A stretch of DNA of 16,829 nucleotides, taken from assembly GCA_022565655.1 (NCBI GenBank), contig JAIUMG010000029.1, positions 1 to 16,829 of the forward strand, given 5' to 3'. The position numbers and the translations under genes were made by a program. This document shows, one piece after another, positions 7,939 to 15,848 of the stretch. The notes beneath the pieces are model-generated. The model was not told where the DNA came from and did not search any database. It was given only the letters and a program-made list of their open reading frames with translations. The stretch is from Alkalimonas sp. Its GTDB lineage: Bacteria; Pseudomonadota; Gammaproteobacteria; Enterobacterales; Alteromonadaceae. The first letter of the stretch is position 1. Each line of letters starts with the position of its first letter.

Positions 7939-8784
7939 CTAGGGTAACAAATACTGCGCATGAAAACGTAGATGGTCTTCGATAAAGCTGGCAATAAAGT
8001 AGTAGCTGTGGTCATAACCCGGCTGAATACGCAGCTTGATGGCAGAACCGCTGGCGTCGCTGGCGGCTTGTAAGACTTCGGGCTTCAGCTGCTCGGCCAG
8101 AAACTGATCAGCTTCGCCCTGATCCACCAGTATGGGTAGCTCCGCTTTGTGCTGGGCTAACAGCAGTGAGGCATCGTAGGCCTGCCAGCTGCTTTCGTCC
8201 TTGCCAAGATAACCGCTGAACGCTTTTTTTCCCCAGGGACAATTTACGGGATTGCTGATAGGTGCAAAGGCGGAGACTGATGCATAACGGCCGGTTTCAC
8301 GCAGTGCGATGACCAAGGCGCCGTGGCCGCCCATCGAGTGGCCGGAAATGGCGCGTTTGGTCGATAAGGGCAACTCTGCCTCGACCAGAGCAGGCAGCTC
8401 TTTGCTGATGTAATCGTACATCTGGTAGTGCTTAGCAAAAGGCGCCTCGGTGGCATTGACATAAAAACCGGCCCCCAGGCCAAAGTCGTAAGCGCCTTCG
8501 GGATCATCTGGCACGGCATCGCCGCGCGGGCTGGTATCCGGGATCACCAGCGCCATACCAAGCTCTGCTGCCAGGCGCTGCGCACCGGCTTTGGCCGAGA
8601 AGTTCTCATCAGTGCAAGTTAAGCCCGATAGCCAGTATAATGCGGGTACATCCTGCTGTGTTGCCAGTTGAGGCAGATAGACCGAAAACTGCATGCGGCA
8701 CTGCAGCGTTTTTGAGTCATGCTCAAAACGCATCTGGCGGCCACCAAATAGCCGCTGATCGCTGATTTTTTCAAGGGCTGGCAT
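7939..8784 (-). CDS. fghA: S-formylglutathione hydrolase
   Basis: About 281 aa, alpha/beta-hydrolase (esterase D family). It hydrolyses S-formylglutathione to glutathione and formate, the second step of formaldehyde detoxification. Numbered from the first of two adjacent ATGs, the nucleophile is S151 in GHSMGGHGAL, the likely acid D226 in DQGEADQFL, and the base H259 in GYDHSYYF. The LSGLTCTDENF segment and C58 are hallmarks of the family. It lies just downstream of adhC on the same strand. AAGGAG is 4 bases from the ATG at 8787 and 7 from the ATG at 8784; spacing favours the second. FrmB and YeiG of E. coli belong to the same family. Confidence 0.96.
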   Translation of the reverse strand: MPALEKISDQRLFGGRQMRFEHDSKTLQCRMQFSVYLPQLATQQDVPALYWLSGLTCTDENFSAKAGAQRLAAELGMALVIPDTSPRGDAVPDDPEGAYDFGLGAGFYVNATEAPFAKHYQMYDYISKELPALVEAELPLSTKRAISGHSMGGHGALVIALRETGRYASVSAFAPISNPVNCPWGKKAFSGYLGKDESSWQAYDASLLLAQHKAELPILVDQGEADQFLAEQLKPEVLQAASDASGSAIKLRIQPGYDHSYYFIASFIEDHLRFHAQYLLP

Positions 8785-8809
8785 CATATTTCTCCTTAAA
8801 GAGCTTTCC

Positions 8810-9928
8810 TTAAAAGTGGATCACGGTGCGGATGGATTTGCCTTCATGCATTAAATCAAAGGCATCATTGATCTGCTCCAGTGGCATTGTATGGGTGATA
8901 AAGGTATCCAGTTCAAATTCACCCGCCAAATAGCGTTCAACATAATCCGGTAATTCTGAGCGGCCTTTGACGCCGCCAAAGGCAGTACCGCGCCAAACCC
9001 GGCCGGTCACCAACTGGAAGGGGCGGGTGGAAATTTCCTGACCGGCTCCGGCCACACCGATGATCACCGACTCGCCCCAGCCTTTGTGGCAGCATTCCAG
9101 CGCCGAGCGCATCACATGCACATTGCCAATACACTCAAAGGAGAAATCCACGCCGCCATCAGTCATCTCGATAATCACTTCCTGAATAGGTTGGTCATAA
9201 TAGTTTGGGTTCACCACATCGGTGGCACCTAACTGAGTGGCGATTTCAAACTTACTTTCGTTGATATCAATGGCAATAATGCGGCTGGCACCCGCCATCA
9301 CCGCGCCAATAATGGCTGAAAGACCAATACCACCCAAACCAAATACCGCTACGGTGTCGCCCGGTTGCACTTTGGCGGTATTCATCACAGCGCCCATGCC
9401 GGTGGTGACACCACAGCCTAGCAGACAGACTTTTTCCAACGGCGCTGTTTTGTTGATTTTTGCCAGCGAAATTTCTGGCAGTACGGTGTACTCAGAGAAG
9501 GTAGATGTGCCCATGTAATGGTAAATGGGCTTGCCATCTTTGGAAAACCGGCTGGTACCATCCGGCATCAAGCCTTTGCCCTGAGTGGCTCGAATGGCCT
9601 GACATAAATTGGTTTTGCCAGATAAACAGAATTTGCATTTGCCGCATTCCGGTGTGTACAGCGGGATCACGTGATCACCCACCTCAACCGAGGTCACGCC
9701 TTCACCAACCGCTTCAACAATGCCGCCGCCTTCATGGCCTAAAATCGCCGGGAAAATACCTTCAGGGTCATCACCTGACAGAGTATAAGCATCGGTATGG
9801 CAAACACCAGTGGCGACGATACGAACCAGTACTTCGCCCTGTTGTGGCGGCATTAAATCGACTTCTTCAATGGAGAGTGGCTGGCCTGGGCCCCAGGCCA
9901 CGGCTGCACGGGCTTTAATGGATTGCAT
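8810..9928 (-). CDS. adhC: S-(hydroxymethyl)glutathione dehydrogenase / class III alcohol dehydrogenase
   Basis: 372 aa, the usual length. It oxidises S-hydroxymethylglutathione (from formaldehyde and glutathione) with NAD, and can also reduce S-nitrosoglutathione. Catalytic zinc ligands are C43, H65 with E66, and C172; structural zinc ligands are C95, C98, C101 and C109. R113 occupies the position of the class III Arg that binds glutathione carboxylate. The nucleotide fold has GLGGIG at 197-202. The product passes to FghA, encoded about 22-25 bp downstream, so the two form an operon. AGGA lies nine bases before the ATG. A LysR gene diverges from it and is the probable regulator. Also called frmA. 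Confidence 0.97.
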   Translation of the reverse strand: MQSIKARAAVAWGPGQPLSIEEVDLMPPQQGEVLVRIVATGVCHTDAYTLSGDDPEGIFPAILGHEGGGIVEAVGEGVTSVEVGDHVIPLYTPECGKCKFCLSGKTNLCQAIRATQGKGLMPDGTSRFSKDGKPIYHYMGTSTFSEYTVLPEISLAKINKTAPLEKVCLLGCGVTTGMGAVMNTAKVQPGDTVAVFGLGGIGLSAIIGAVMAGASRIIAIDINESKFEIATQLGATDVVNPNYYDQPIQEVIIEMTDGGVDFSFECIGNVHVMRSALECCHKGWGESVIIGVAGAGQEISTRPFQLVTGRVWRGTAFGGVKGRSELPDYVERYLAGEFELDTFITHTMPLEQINDAFDLMHEGKSIRTVIHF

Positions 9929-10003
9929 AACGATGATTCCTGTAGTTGGTCGATGATTTAATTTTATGATTATGATTAAGCGTAGCCCATTGTAATTATT
10001 TCC

Positions 10004-10019
10004 GGATTAGAGATAATCC
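10004..10019. promoter_or_regulatory. Perfect dyad GGATTA-GAGA-TAATCC, candidate operator
   Basis: A 6-bp perfect inverted repeat with a 4-bp centre, located 76-91 bp upstream of the adhC start and 53-68 bp upstream of the lysR ATG. Its position in the divergent promoter region suggests binding by the LysR regulator. It does not follow the T-N11-A LysR box exactly, so the assignment is tentative. Confidence 0.4.
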
Positions 10020-10038
10020 AGCTAAACAGTAAATTAGT

Positions 10039-10054
10039 TTTGCATATATGCAAA
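10039..10054. promoter_or_regulatory. 16-bp perfect palindrome TTTGCATATATGCAAA before lysR
   Basis: A gapless palindrome ending 3 bases before the lysR SD. The centre-to-centre distance to the dyad at 10011-10012 is about 35 bp. Its position at the likely promoter or leader of lysR fits an autorepression site. No strong -35/-10 pair could be assigned in this region on either strand. Confidence 0.4.
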
Positions 10055-10071
10055 GATAGGTGAGTGTAGGC

Positions 10072-10962
10072 ATGAAAGCGTGGCAGGGGATTAGTGAGTT
10101 TGTCGCGGTAGCAGAGCAGCATAGCTTTACCGAGGCAGCAAAGCAGCTGGATTGCTCGGTGGCACAAGTCAGCCGTAATGTGACGGCGCTGGAACAACGG
10201 CTTGGGCTCAAGCTGTTGTTCCGTTCAACCCGCTCGGTCACGTTGACCAAAGAAGGGGAGCTGTATTTACAGCATTGCCGCCACCTAGTGTATAGTCTGA
10301 CAGAGGCCAATCAGGCGGTGGCTGAGCTGAGCACGTCACCGCGGGGGCAGCTGCGAATTACTGCACCGGTCTATTATGGTGAGCATCGTATTGCGCCTTT
10401 GCTGCATCAGTTCTTACAACAGTATCCAGAGCTGGAATTGCACTTGCAACTCAGCAATCAGCGGCTGGATCTGATTCAGGGGAGCTTTGATTTAGCGATC
10501 CGGCTGGGACAACTGGAAGACTCCAGCCTGATGGCGCGGCGTTTGACGGCGCGTCAGCTGCATCTGGTGGCCGCTCCGGCTTACCTGCGACAGTTTGGCC
10601 AGCCGGCAGATCTGGCTGAGCTGAGCCAGCATTCTTGCTTACCCGGAACCCTGGATCACTGGCGCTTTTGGGAGGCCGGCAAGTCCGTGAACTTTCGCCC
10701 GCGGGGCCGGGTGCAATGCAATAGCGGTTTAGCCTTGCTGGACGCGGCAAAACGTGGGTTAGGGCTGGTGCAGCTACCGGATTACTATGTGCATCAGCCG
10801 TTGATTCAAGGCGAGCTGATGGAGTTATTACCTGATAACCGGCCAGATGCCGAAGGGATCTGGGCGCTGTACCCAAAGAACCGTCACCTGACCACCAAAG
10901 TGCAGCTGGTGATTGATTATTTGCAGCAGCAGCTGACTGCCCGCGTTAAAAACCCCGGCTAG
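10072..10962 (+). CDS. LysR-family transcriptional regulator
   Basis: 296 aa from this ATG. The N-terminal winged helix-turn-helix covers about 1-61 (FTEAAKQLDCSVAQVSRNV, then LEQRLGLKLLFRSTRSV). The effector-binding domain is about 85-290, with RGQLRITAP at its start and a FDLAIRLGQLEDSSL stretch typical of the CrgA/DsdC-like LysR group. It diverges from adhC-fghA with 143 bp between start codons, the common arrangement for a regulator of these genes, so it probably responds to formaldehyde or a glutathione adduct (inference). The start was set at 10072 because AGGTGA lies 8 bases upstream; a GTG at 10060 would add four residues and has no spaced SD. It converges on the M28 peptidase gene with a 33-bp gap that has no clear terminator. 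Confidence 0.94.
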   Translation: MKAWQGISEFVAVAEQHSFTEAAKQLDCSVAQVSRNVTALEQRLGLKLLFRSTRSVTLTKEGELYLQHCRHLVYSLTEANQAVAELSTSPRGQLRITAPVYYGEHRIAPLLHQFLQQYPELELHLQLSNQRLDLIQGSFDLAIRLGQLEDSSLMARRLTARQLHLVAAPAYLRQFGQPADLAELSQHSCLPGTLDHWRFWEAGKSVNFRPRGRVQCNSGLALLDAAKRGLGLVQLPDYYVHQPLIQGELMELLPDNRPDAEGIWALYPKNRHLTTKVQLVIDYLQQQLTARVKNPG

Positions 10963-10995
10963 TTGCTGCGCTGTGCCTTGTGTGATGCAGCCCGC

Positions 10996-12657
10996 CTAGT
11001 GCTCTTGCGCCATGGTTTGTGACTGAAAAAAACTGTCCTGTTGCCACTGAGGTTGTTCCGCTTCGTTGGCAAGTTCAGCGATTAGATGCAGCAGCACCCG
11101 GCTGAACCGGGCTCCTTCATGGTAATAAATCTTACCAAAATCAGCAGTGAGGCCGGCAATGGAGTCGCTGGGTTGATGGTAGTGTTGACTCAGGTAGCGC
11201 TGCCAGATGCTCAGGCCATCGATGTCAGGATCGCTCGAGGTATGGCCTGCCATCAGAAACAGTGCCGGGATGCCCTGCTCAACAAAACGGTAGTGATCAG
11301 AGCGGGTAAAGAGCGCTTGTTCAGGCCGTGGATCCGCACTGATGGTTAAACCTTCTCGCGAGGCCGCCCGGGTTACTGCTGAGCCCAAAGTGGAATGCTC
11401 GGCACCATAAGCCAGTAGATCGGCCATTGGAAACAGTAACAGAGGAACATCAACATTGAGCGTGGCGATGATCTGCTGCAGGGGGACTGCAGGATGGTGG
11501 GTAAAGTACTCGGCACCCAGTAAACCCCGTTCTTCAGCAGTTGGAAATAAGAAAAGCACCGATCGGGCAGGTGCCGGCCCGGCCGCCAGTACGCGAGCCA
11601 CTTCCAGCAGAATAGCCACCCCGGCGGCATTATCCATCGCACCATTATTAATGGCTGGCTGCTTGGCATAACGCAAATCCCGGCTTAGCCCAATATGATC
11701 GATATGAGCTGTCAACACCAGGTACTCATGCCGTAACTCTGGATCACTTCCGGGCAAAACCGCCAACACATTAGGGCTGGAAAGCTGCTGATGCTGGCTG
11801 TTTCTGTGCAGCGTAACAGTCACTCCTAAATCGAACCCGCGTGGCAGTTGCTGCTGTTCAACCTGCGCAAACACATCGGTCACAGGTGTTGGAGCCTGCT
11901 GAAAAAACGGGGCGGCCGCATCATGATGCACATAGGCTTCTGCTTGAAAGGCATGGCTATGCTGATGACTGCCTGGCTGCTGTTGTTCGGTTAACCAGGT
12001 CATCATCGGGGCCAGGCTAAAATGCTGCAGGAACAATTGGTATGGCTGTACTTGTTGCTGTTTTGGGGTATACAAATAAATCACACCGACAGCGCCGCGA
12101 TCTTTAGCATGCTGCAGCCGTTGCTGACGCAGGTGCGCGATCTCGTCGGCTGGCAAATGCTCGGGCAAGCCGGTGAGCATCATCACCAGCTTGCCTTCGA
12201 TATCCAGCCCGGCGTAATCGTCCAGCCCAAAATGCTCAGAGACCAGGCCATAGCCAACAAAAACCACTGGTGCGGTCACGGCCGACTGTTCAGCCCATAG
12301 ATCGGGCAGCATAAAGTAATCGGCTGGCGCGCTAAGCGGATGATCGCCATCAGGAAGATGCAGCACCAGCTGATGATTTGCCTGGTGCAAGCTGGCTTGA
12401 CGAAGCGGCACCTGTTGCCAGAAGTCCGGGTAGGCGGGCAGTGCTTGCAGACCATAAGCCTGAAGCTGGCTGGCGACATAGCGGGCAGCGACCTGATGAC
12501 CATGGCTGCCGGTTTCTCTTCCTTGCAGTAAGTCATCGGCCAGAAATTGCAGATGGCCTGCCACGCGGCTAGGCTCTGGCTGAGTGGCAGCGACCAGCAG
12601 CTGAACACTGCTGGCACAGAGACAGCTGCACAGAATGACAAAACGTAGAAAATGCAT
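10996..12657 (-). CDS. Secreted M28-family zinc aminopeptidase with PA domain
   Basis: 553 aa. The signal peptide is about 1-24 (MHFLRFVILCSCLC then a small-residue AxA-like region), indicating export. A protease-associated (PA) domain lies around 125-205 (VVFVGYGLVSEHFGLDDYAG region). The M28 catalytic domain begins near 300 (SSPNVLAVLPGSDPE). Metal and catalytic residues are complete: H318 in AHIDH, D342 in GAMDNAAG, general base E375 with ligand E376 in TAEERG, D403 in NVDVP and H455 in RSDHY. It should cleave N-terminal residues from peptides outside the cytoplasm. It lies 85 bp downstream of a related, frameshifted paralogue on the same strand. The ATG has no SD and its first base is the last base of a 32-bp palindrome. 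No other start would keep the signal peptide. Confidence 0.93.
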   Translation of the reverse strand: MHFLRFVILCSCLCASSVQLLVAATQPEPSRVAGHLQFLADDLLQGRETGSHGHQVAARYVASQLQAYGLQALPAYPDFWQQVPLRQASLHQANHQLVLHLPDGDHPLSAPADYFMLPDLWAEQSAVTAPVVFVGYGLVSEHFGLDDYAGLDIEGKLVMMLTGLPEHLPADEIAHLRQQRLQHAKDRGAVGVIYLYTPKQQQVQPYQLFLQHFSLAPMMTWLTEQQQPGSHQHSHAFQAEAYVHHDAAAPFFQQAPTPVTDVFAQVEQQQLPRGFDLGVTVTLHRNSQHQQLSSPNVLAVLPGSDPELRHEYLVLTAHIDHIGLSRDLRYAKQPAINNGAMDNAAGVAILLEVARVLAAGPAPARSVLFLFPTAEERGLLGAEYFTHHPAVPLQQIIATLNVDVPLLLFPMADLLAYGAEHSTLGSAVTRAASREGLTISADPRPEQALFTRSDHYRFVEQGIPALFLMAGHTSSDPDIDGLSIWQRYLSQHYHQPSDSIAGLTADFGKIYYHEGARFSRVLLHLIAELANEAEQPQWQQDSFFQSQTMAQEH

Positions 12658-12688
12658 ATAGTTAATTTTTAATTAAAAATTAACTATA
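12657..12688. repeat. 32-bp perfect AT-rich palindrome abutting the M28 start codon
   Basis: Each 16-base arm reads TATAGTTAATTTTTAA on the minus strand, followed by its exact reverse complement with no spacer. In mRNA it could form a hairpin of about 14 bp closing over the ribosome-binding region; as DNA it could be an operator. It has no GC stem, so it is not a typical intrinsic terminator. Confidence 0.9.
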
Positions 12689-12712
12689 CAGGGTGAATGC
12701 CGGTGCTGACAA
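12683..12712 (-). promoter_or_regulatory. Candidate sigma-70 promoter for the intact M28 peptidase
   Basis: On the minus strand TTGTCA (12707-12712, five of six matches to TTGACA) is separated by 18 bp from TATAGT (12683-12688, five of six matches to TATAAT). Transcription would start near 12676, leaving a leader of about 20 nt without an SD. The -10 box lies inside the outer arm of the palindrome. The -35 sits inside a small inverted repeat, CCGGT-N7-ACCGG, at 12700-12716. Confidence 0.55.
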
Positions 12713-12742
12713 CCGGAGCCTGCAGAGACGAAGACTCAGGCG

Positions 12743-14435
12743 CTACTCTGCGGTAGCGCGCGGGGACTGCTGAGTTTGAGGCTGACCGATCACATCATGA
12801 AAGTAACTGCTTTCCAGCCAATAAGGACGTTGTGGTTCGGTGGCTAGATCCAAAGCAATGTTAAAGTTGATTTGGGTGAAAATAGCACCGAAATCATAGC
12901 GAATTGCACCGTACTCCCGGGTTAAGTCAGCAATAGAGTCGGTTGGCTTATGGTAGTGATTGCTAAAGAAACTTCCCCAAATCGCCGCTGCATCTTGTTC
13001 AGGATCCTGCGATTGGAAGCCGGTCATGAGAAAGACGGCCGGAATGCCCTGACGTACCAAAGTATAATGATCCGAGCGGGTGAATATGGCCTGCTCTGGC
13101 ATTGGGTCCGGGCTCAGGGCAATGCCTTCTTTGCTGGCTGCTCGTTCCACGACCTTGCCAAGGGTAGAATGATTGGCACCAAAAGCGATCAGATCGGCAA
13201 AGGGATACAACAGCACCGGCATATCCATATTGACGTTGGCAATCAGGTTTTCCAGCGGCCGGGTAGGATGATGGGCAAAATAATCGGCGCCGAGTAAGCC
13301 TTTTTCTTCACCCGTCACCACCAGAAACAGAATCGAGCGTTTGGGTGGTTCGGCCAGCTCGGTAAACATCCGTGCGGTTTCCAGTAAAATGGCCACGCCT
13401 GCAGCGTTATCCATGGCGCCATTATTAACGCGGTTATCACTACGCACATCCTGGATCATGCCAATGTGGTCGGCGTGGGCGGTCAAGACCACGTATTCAT
13501 CACGTAGTTCAGGGTCAGAGCCGGGCAGAACCGCGACCACATTTGGGCTGGTGATGTCTTCATGTGTCGACTTGCGGTAAGGTGGCGCTGAGATTCAGCG
13601 CAAAACCTTGCGGCATTTCTTCAGCGTCAAGTTGGTTGAAAATAGTACTGAGCGAGGTCTCTGCAGAAGAAAAAAGCGCTTGAGCCGCTTCATGGTGCAC
13701 ATAGGCACCGCCAAGCAATTGTCGTTGAACACCACCAGGTTGTCCTTCGGCATCCACCCAGCGCATGGAGGGGGTATTCAGATATAAAATACTGTTGGCG
13801 TAAGGGCGAACCGCTTCGCGTTGTGGTGTGTGGATGGTAATGATGCCAACCGCGCCTTGTTCCGCTGCAAAACGGCTTCGCTCCCGGCCAAGATGGGCGG
13901 CTTCCTCGCTGGGGATGTGCTCAGGTAAACCGGCCAGCATCACCGCAATTTTGCCATCGACATCGAGGTCTGCATAATCATTCAAGCCAAACTCGTCAGA
14001 CACCAGGCCATAACCGACAAAGACCAGCGGTGCGGTCACGTTTGATTCGGTAGCTACCGGGTCAGAGCCGGTAAAAAAGGCTTTTGGATAGGCCAGGCTG
14101 GTATCGCCATCTGCGGTATGCAAGGTCAGGTTGGCACTGCCCGGCACCAGGCGGCTGCTGCGTAGTGGCACCTGCTGAAAATAGGAGCCATTATCGCCAG
14201 CTGGCTCTAAACCCAGCGCTTGCAACTGAGTGGCGATATACAAGGCCGCTATTTCATGACCACGGCTGCCGGTATCACGGCCTTCCAGCTCATCGGACGC
14301 TAAGAATACCATATGGCCTTCAATGGCTGCGGCATTGGCAGTTGGGCCTGGTGAGCTGCTGTGGTTGGCTGGCAGACTGCTGCAGCCAAGGAGTACGATG
14401 GCACTGGTGGCCATTAGGGTCAAAAACTTCATCAT
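12743..14435 (-). pseudogene. M28-family aminopeptidase lipoprotein, interrupted by one frameshift
   Basis: Two reading frames together make one M28 peptidase. The first (14435 to about 13580) encodes a lipoprotein signal with lipobox VLLGC (C17 from the second Met), a PA domain and the start of the catalytic domain, and ends at a TGA at 13560-13562. The second continues from about 13579 to 12743. Placed against the downstream paralogue, frame one aligns to the Thr-Leu of ATL, and frame two aligns without gaps from YRKSTH onward against HRNSQH, then SPNVVAVLPG. The break is therefore at about 13577-13583 and equals a net loss of two bases, as from TTATAC to TTAC, or one inserted base. All catalytic residues (AHADH, MDNA, GEEKG, NMDMP, SDHY) survive, so the damage is recent or a sequencing error. 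AGG lies seven bases before the ATG at 14435. Confidence 0.85.
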
Positions 14436-14518
14436 TCTGGTACCTGCTTGGTTGTTGCGGCATTTATAAGGCATTTTGTTCGACTTTCACCAGTAAAAAA
14501 CGTCCAATGAACAGGCAC

Positions 14519-15199
14519 TCACGGTTGATGACGCGAGCTCTGCCGGATGCCGCTTAGCAATTGCTGATAATCGGTGATGGCCGGAAATTGTTCAATCAAC
14601 CGACTGGGTTGCTGGCTATCCGGGTTGGCGACAGCGAGCAGGTGGCGAATGCCAAACTCCTGCGCTGCTTGCAGGATGGGCAGGCTGTCATCGACAAACA
14701 GCGTGCGCTCAGGGTCAAAGCCAAGCCGATCCTGCAGTTTTTGCCACAAGGCCCAGCTCTCTTTGGTGACACCAAACTCATGGGTGGAAATCAGCTGCTC
14801 AATGTAACGGGCTAAATCAGTGCGCTCAATTTTCAGCGATAAACTGTCGGGGTGTGCATTGGTCACCAGCACAATATCGCGGCCACTTTGTTGCAGAGCG
14901 GTCAAAAAGGCGGGCACGTCATCGCGCATGCGAATTTTATCCATTACTTCGCGTTTGAGTTCACTGATCGGCAATTGCAACCGCTGCCCCCAGTAATCCA
15001 GGCAATACCATTCGATTTTACCGTTCAGTTGGCTGTACTCCGCCATCAACTCGGCTTGGGTGTCGGCCAGCTCACGACCTGAGATCTCGGCCCAGCGCTT
15101 TGGTAAATGCTCCTGCCAGAAATAGTTATCAAAGTGCAGATCCAGCAGGGTGCCATCCATATCGAGTAGCACGGTATCAATTTGATCCCAGTCGAGCAT
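14519..15199 (-). CDS. yrfG: GMP/IMP nucleotidase, HAD superfamily
   Basis: 226 aa, close to E. coli YrfG in length and in the N-terminal pattern DTVLLDMDGTLLDL followed by FDNYFWQ. HAD motifs are complete: nucleophile D13 and acid/base D15, T113 in LVTNAHP, K146 in TKES, and D170-D171 in FVDDS. It dephosphorylates purine nucleoside monophosphates such as GMP and IMP in the cytoplasm. AGGA eight bases before the ATG supports the start. It diverges from nudE with 61 bp between start codons; yrfG and nudE are also near neighbours in E. coli. No strong promoter hexamers could be picked out in the shared region. Confidence 0.94.
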   Translation of the reverse strand: MLDWDQIDTVLLDMDGTLLDLHFDNYFWQEHLPKRWAEISGRELADTQAELMAEYSQLNGKIEWYCLDYWGQRLQLPISELKREVMDKIRMRDDVPAFLTALQQSGRDIVLVTNAHPDSLSLKIERTDLARYIEQLISTHEFGVTKESWALWQKLQDRLGFDPERTLFVDDSLPILQAAQEFGIRHLLAVANPDSQQPSRLIEQFPAITDYQQLLSGIRQSSRHQP

Positions 15200-15260
15200 C
15201 GTTTTTTCCTGTCATTCGTTTTATCATGGTAAGCGTCGCTATTGTAGCAGAGGGAGTCTC

Positions 15261-15848
15261 ATGGCTGAATCAAAGCTTGAAAAACAAAAGCCCGATATTC
15301 TGGAGCAAGAGATTGTTGCCCAGAGTCGACTGTTTAAAATTGAGCAACTGCAGCTTCGTTTCAGCAATGGCGAAGAGCGCACCTACGAACGGATGCGTGG
15401 CAGCGGCCGGGGGGCCGTAATGGTGGTGGCCTGCCCGGATCCTGAGCACTTTTATCTGGTGCGAGAATACTGTGCCGGCACTCACGATTATCAGTTGGGC
15501 TTTCCCAAAGGACTGATTGATCCAGGTGAAGATGCCTTAACCGCAGCCAACCGCGAACTGAAGGAAGAAATCGGTTTTGGGGCCCGGCGCTTTATCACAC
15601 TGAAGTCGGTTGCTCTGGCACCTGGCTATTTTAATGCTACAATGCATATAGTGTTGGCGCTTGATTTGTATGAAGAACATTTGGCGGGTGATGAGCCCGA
15701 GCCGCTGGAGTTAACGCGCTGGCCACGACATCGTATCACTGAGTTATTGCAACAAACCGACTTTACCGAAGCAAGAAGCGTGGCGGCCCTGTTTTTGGCT
15801 GATGCCTATTTGGCAAGGAATCCTGATGTTTTTGAGCTCACTGCTTGA
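15261..15848 (+). CDS. nudE: ADP compounds hydrolase, Nudix family
   Basis: 195 aa. The Nudix box runs from G84 to F106 with the full G-x5-E-x7-R-E-L-x-E-E-x-G-F pattern (G84, E90, R98, E99, L100, E102, E103, G105, F106). The N-terminal extension and the GRGAVMVVAC and YLVREYCAGT segments match NudE, which cleaves Ap3A, ADP-ribose and NADH into nucleoside monophosphates. AGGGAG lies five bases before the ATG. The 3' end overlaps cysQ by 23 bp, so the two are co-transcribed. NudE and CysQ both dispose of adenosine phosphate by-products, a plausible reason for the pairing. Confidence 0.95.
   Translation: MAESKLEKQKPDILEQEIVAQSRLFKIEQLQLRFSNGEERTYERMRGSGRGAVMVVACPDPEHFYLVREYCAGTHDYQLGFPKGLIDPGEDALTAANRELKEEIGFGARRFITLKSVALAPGYFNATMHIVLALDLYEEHLAGDEPEPLELTRWPRHRITELLQQTDFTEARSVAALFLADAYLARNPDVFELTA

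Noticed and set aside
9505..9918. 137-codon plus-strand open frame
   Set aside because: Antisense to the zinc-binding N-terminal part of adhC; composition typical of a shadow frame.
10960..10998. GCTGC...GCAGC stem as a bidirectional terminator between lysR and the M28 gene
   Set aside because: The stem is short with a 17-base loop and lacks a T-run on either strand.
13560..13583. Programmed +1 ribosomal frameshift as the explanation of the broken M28 gene
   Set aside because: No known slippery pattern of the prfB kind with an SD-like stimulator is present, and the paralogue is a single uninterrupted frame; mutation or sequencing error is simpler.
14084..14557. 157-codon plus-strand open frame
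   Set aside because: It lies antisense to the N-terminal half of the M28 lipoprotein, which has a lipobox, SD and close paralogue; the antisense product has no recognisable domain.
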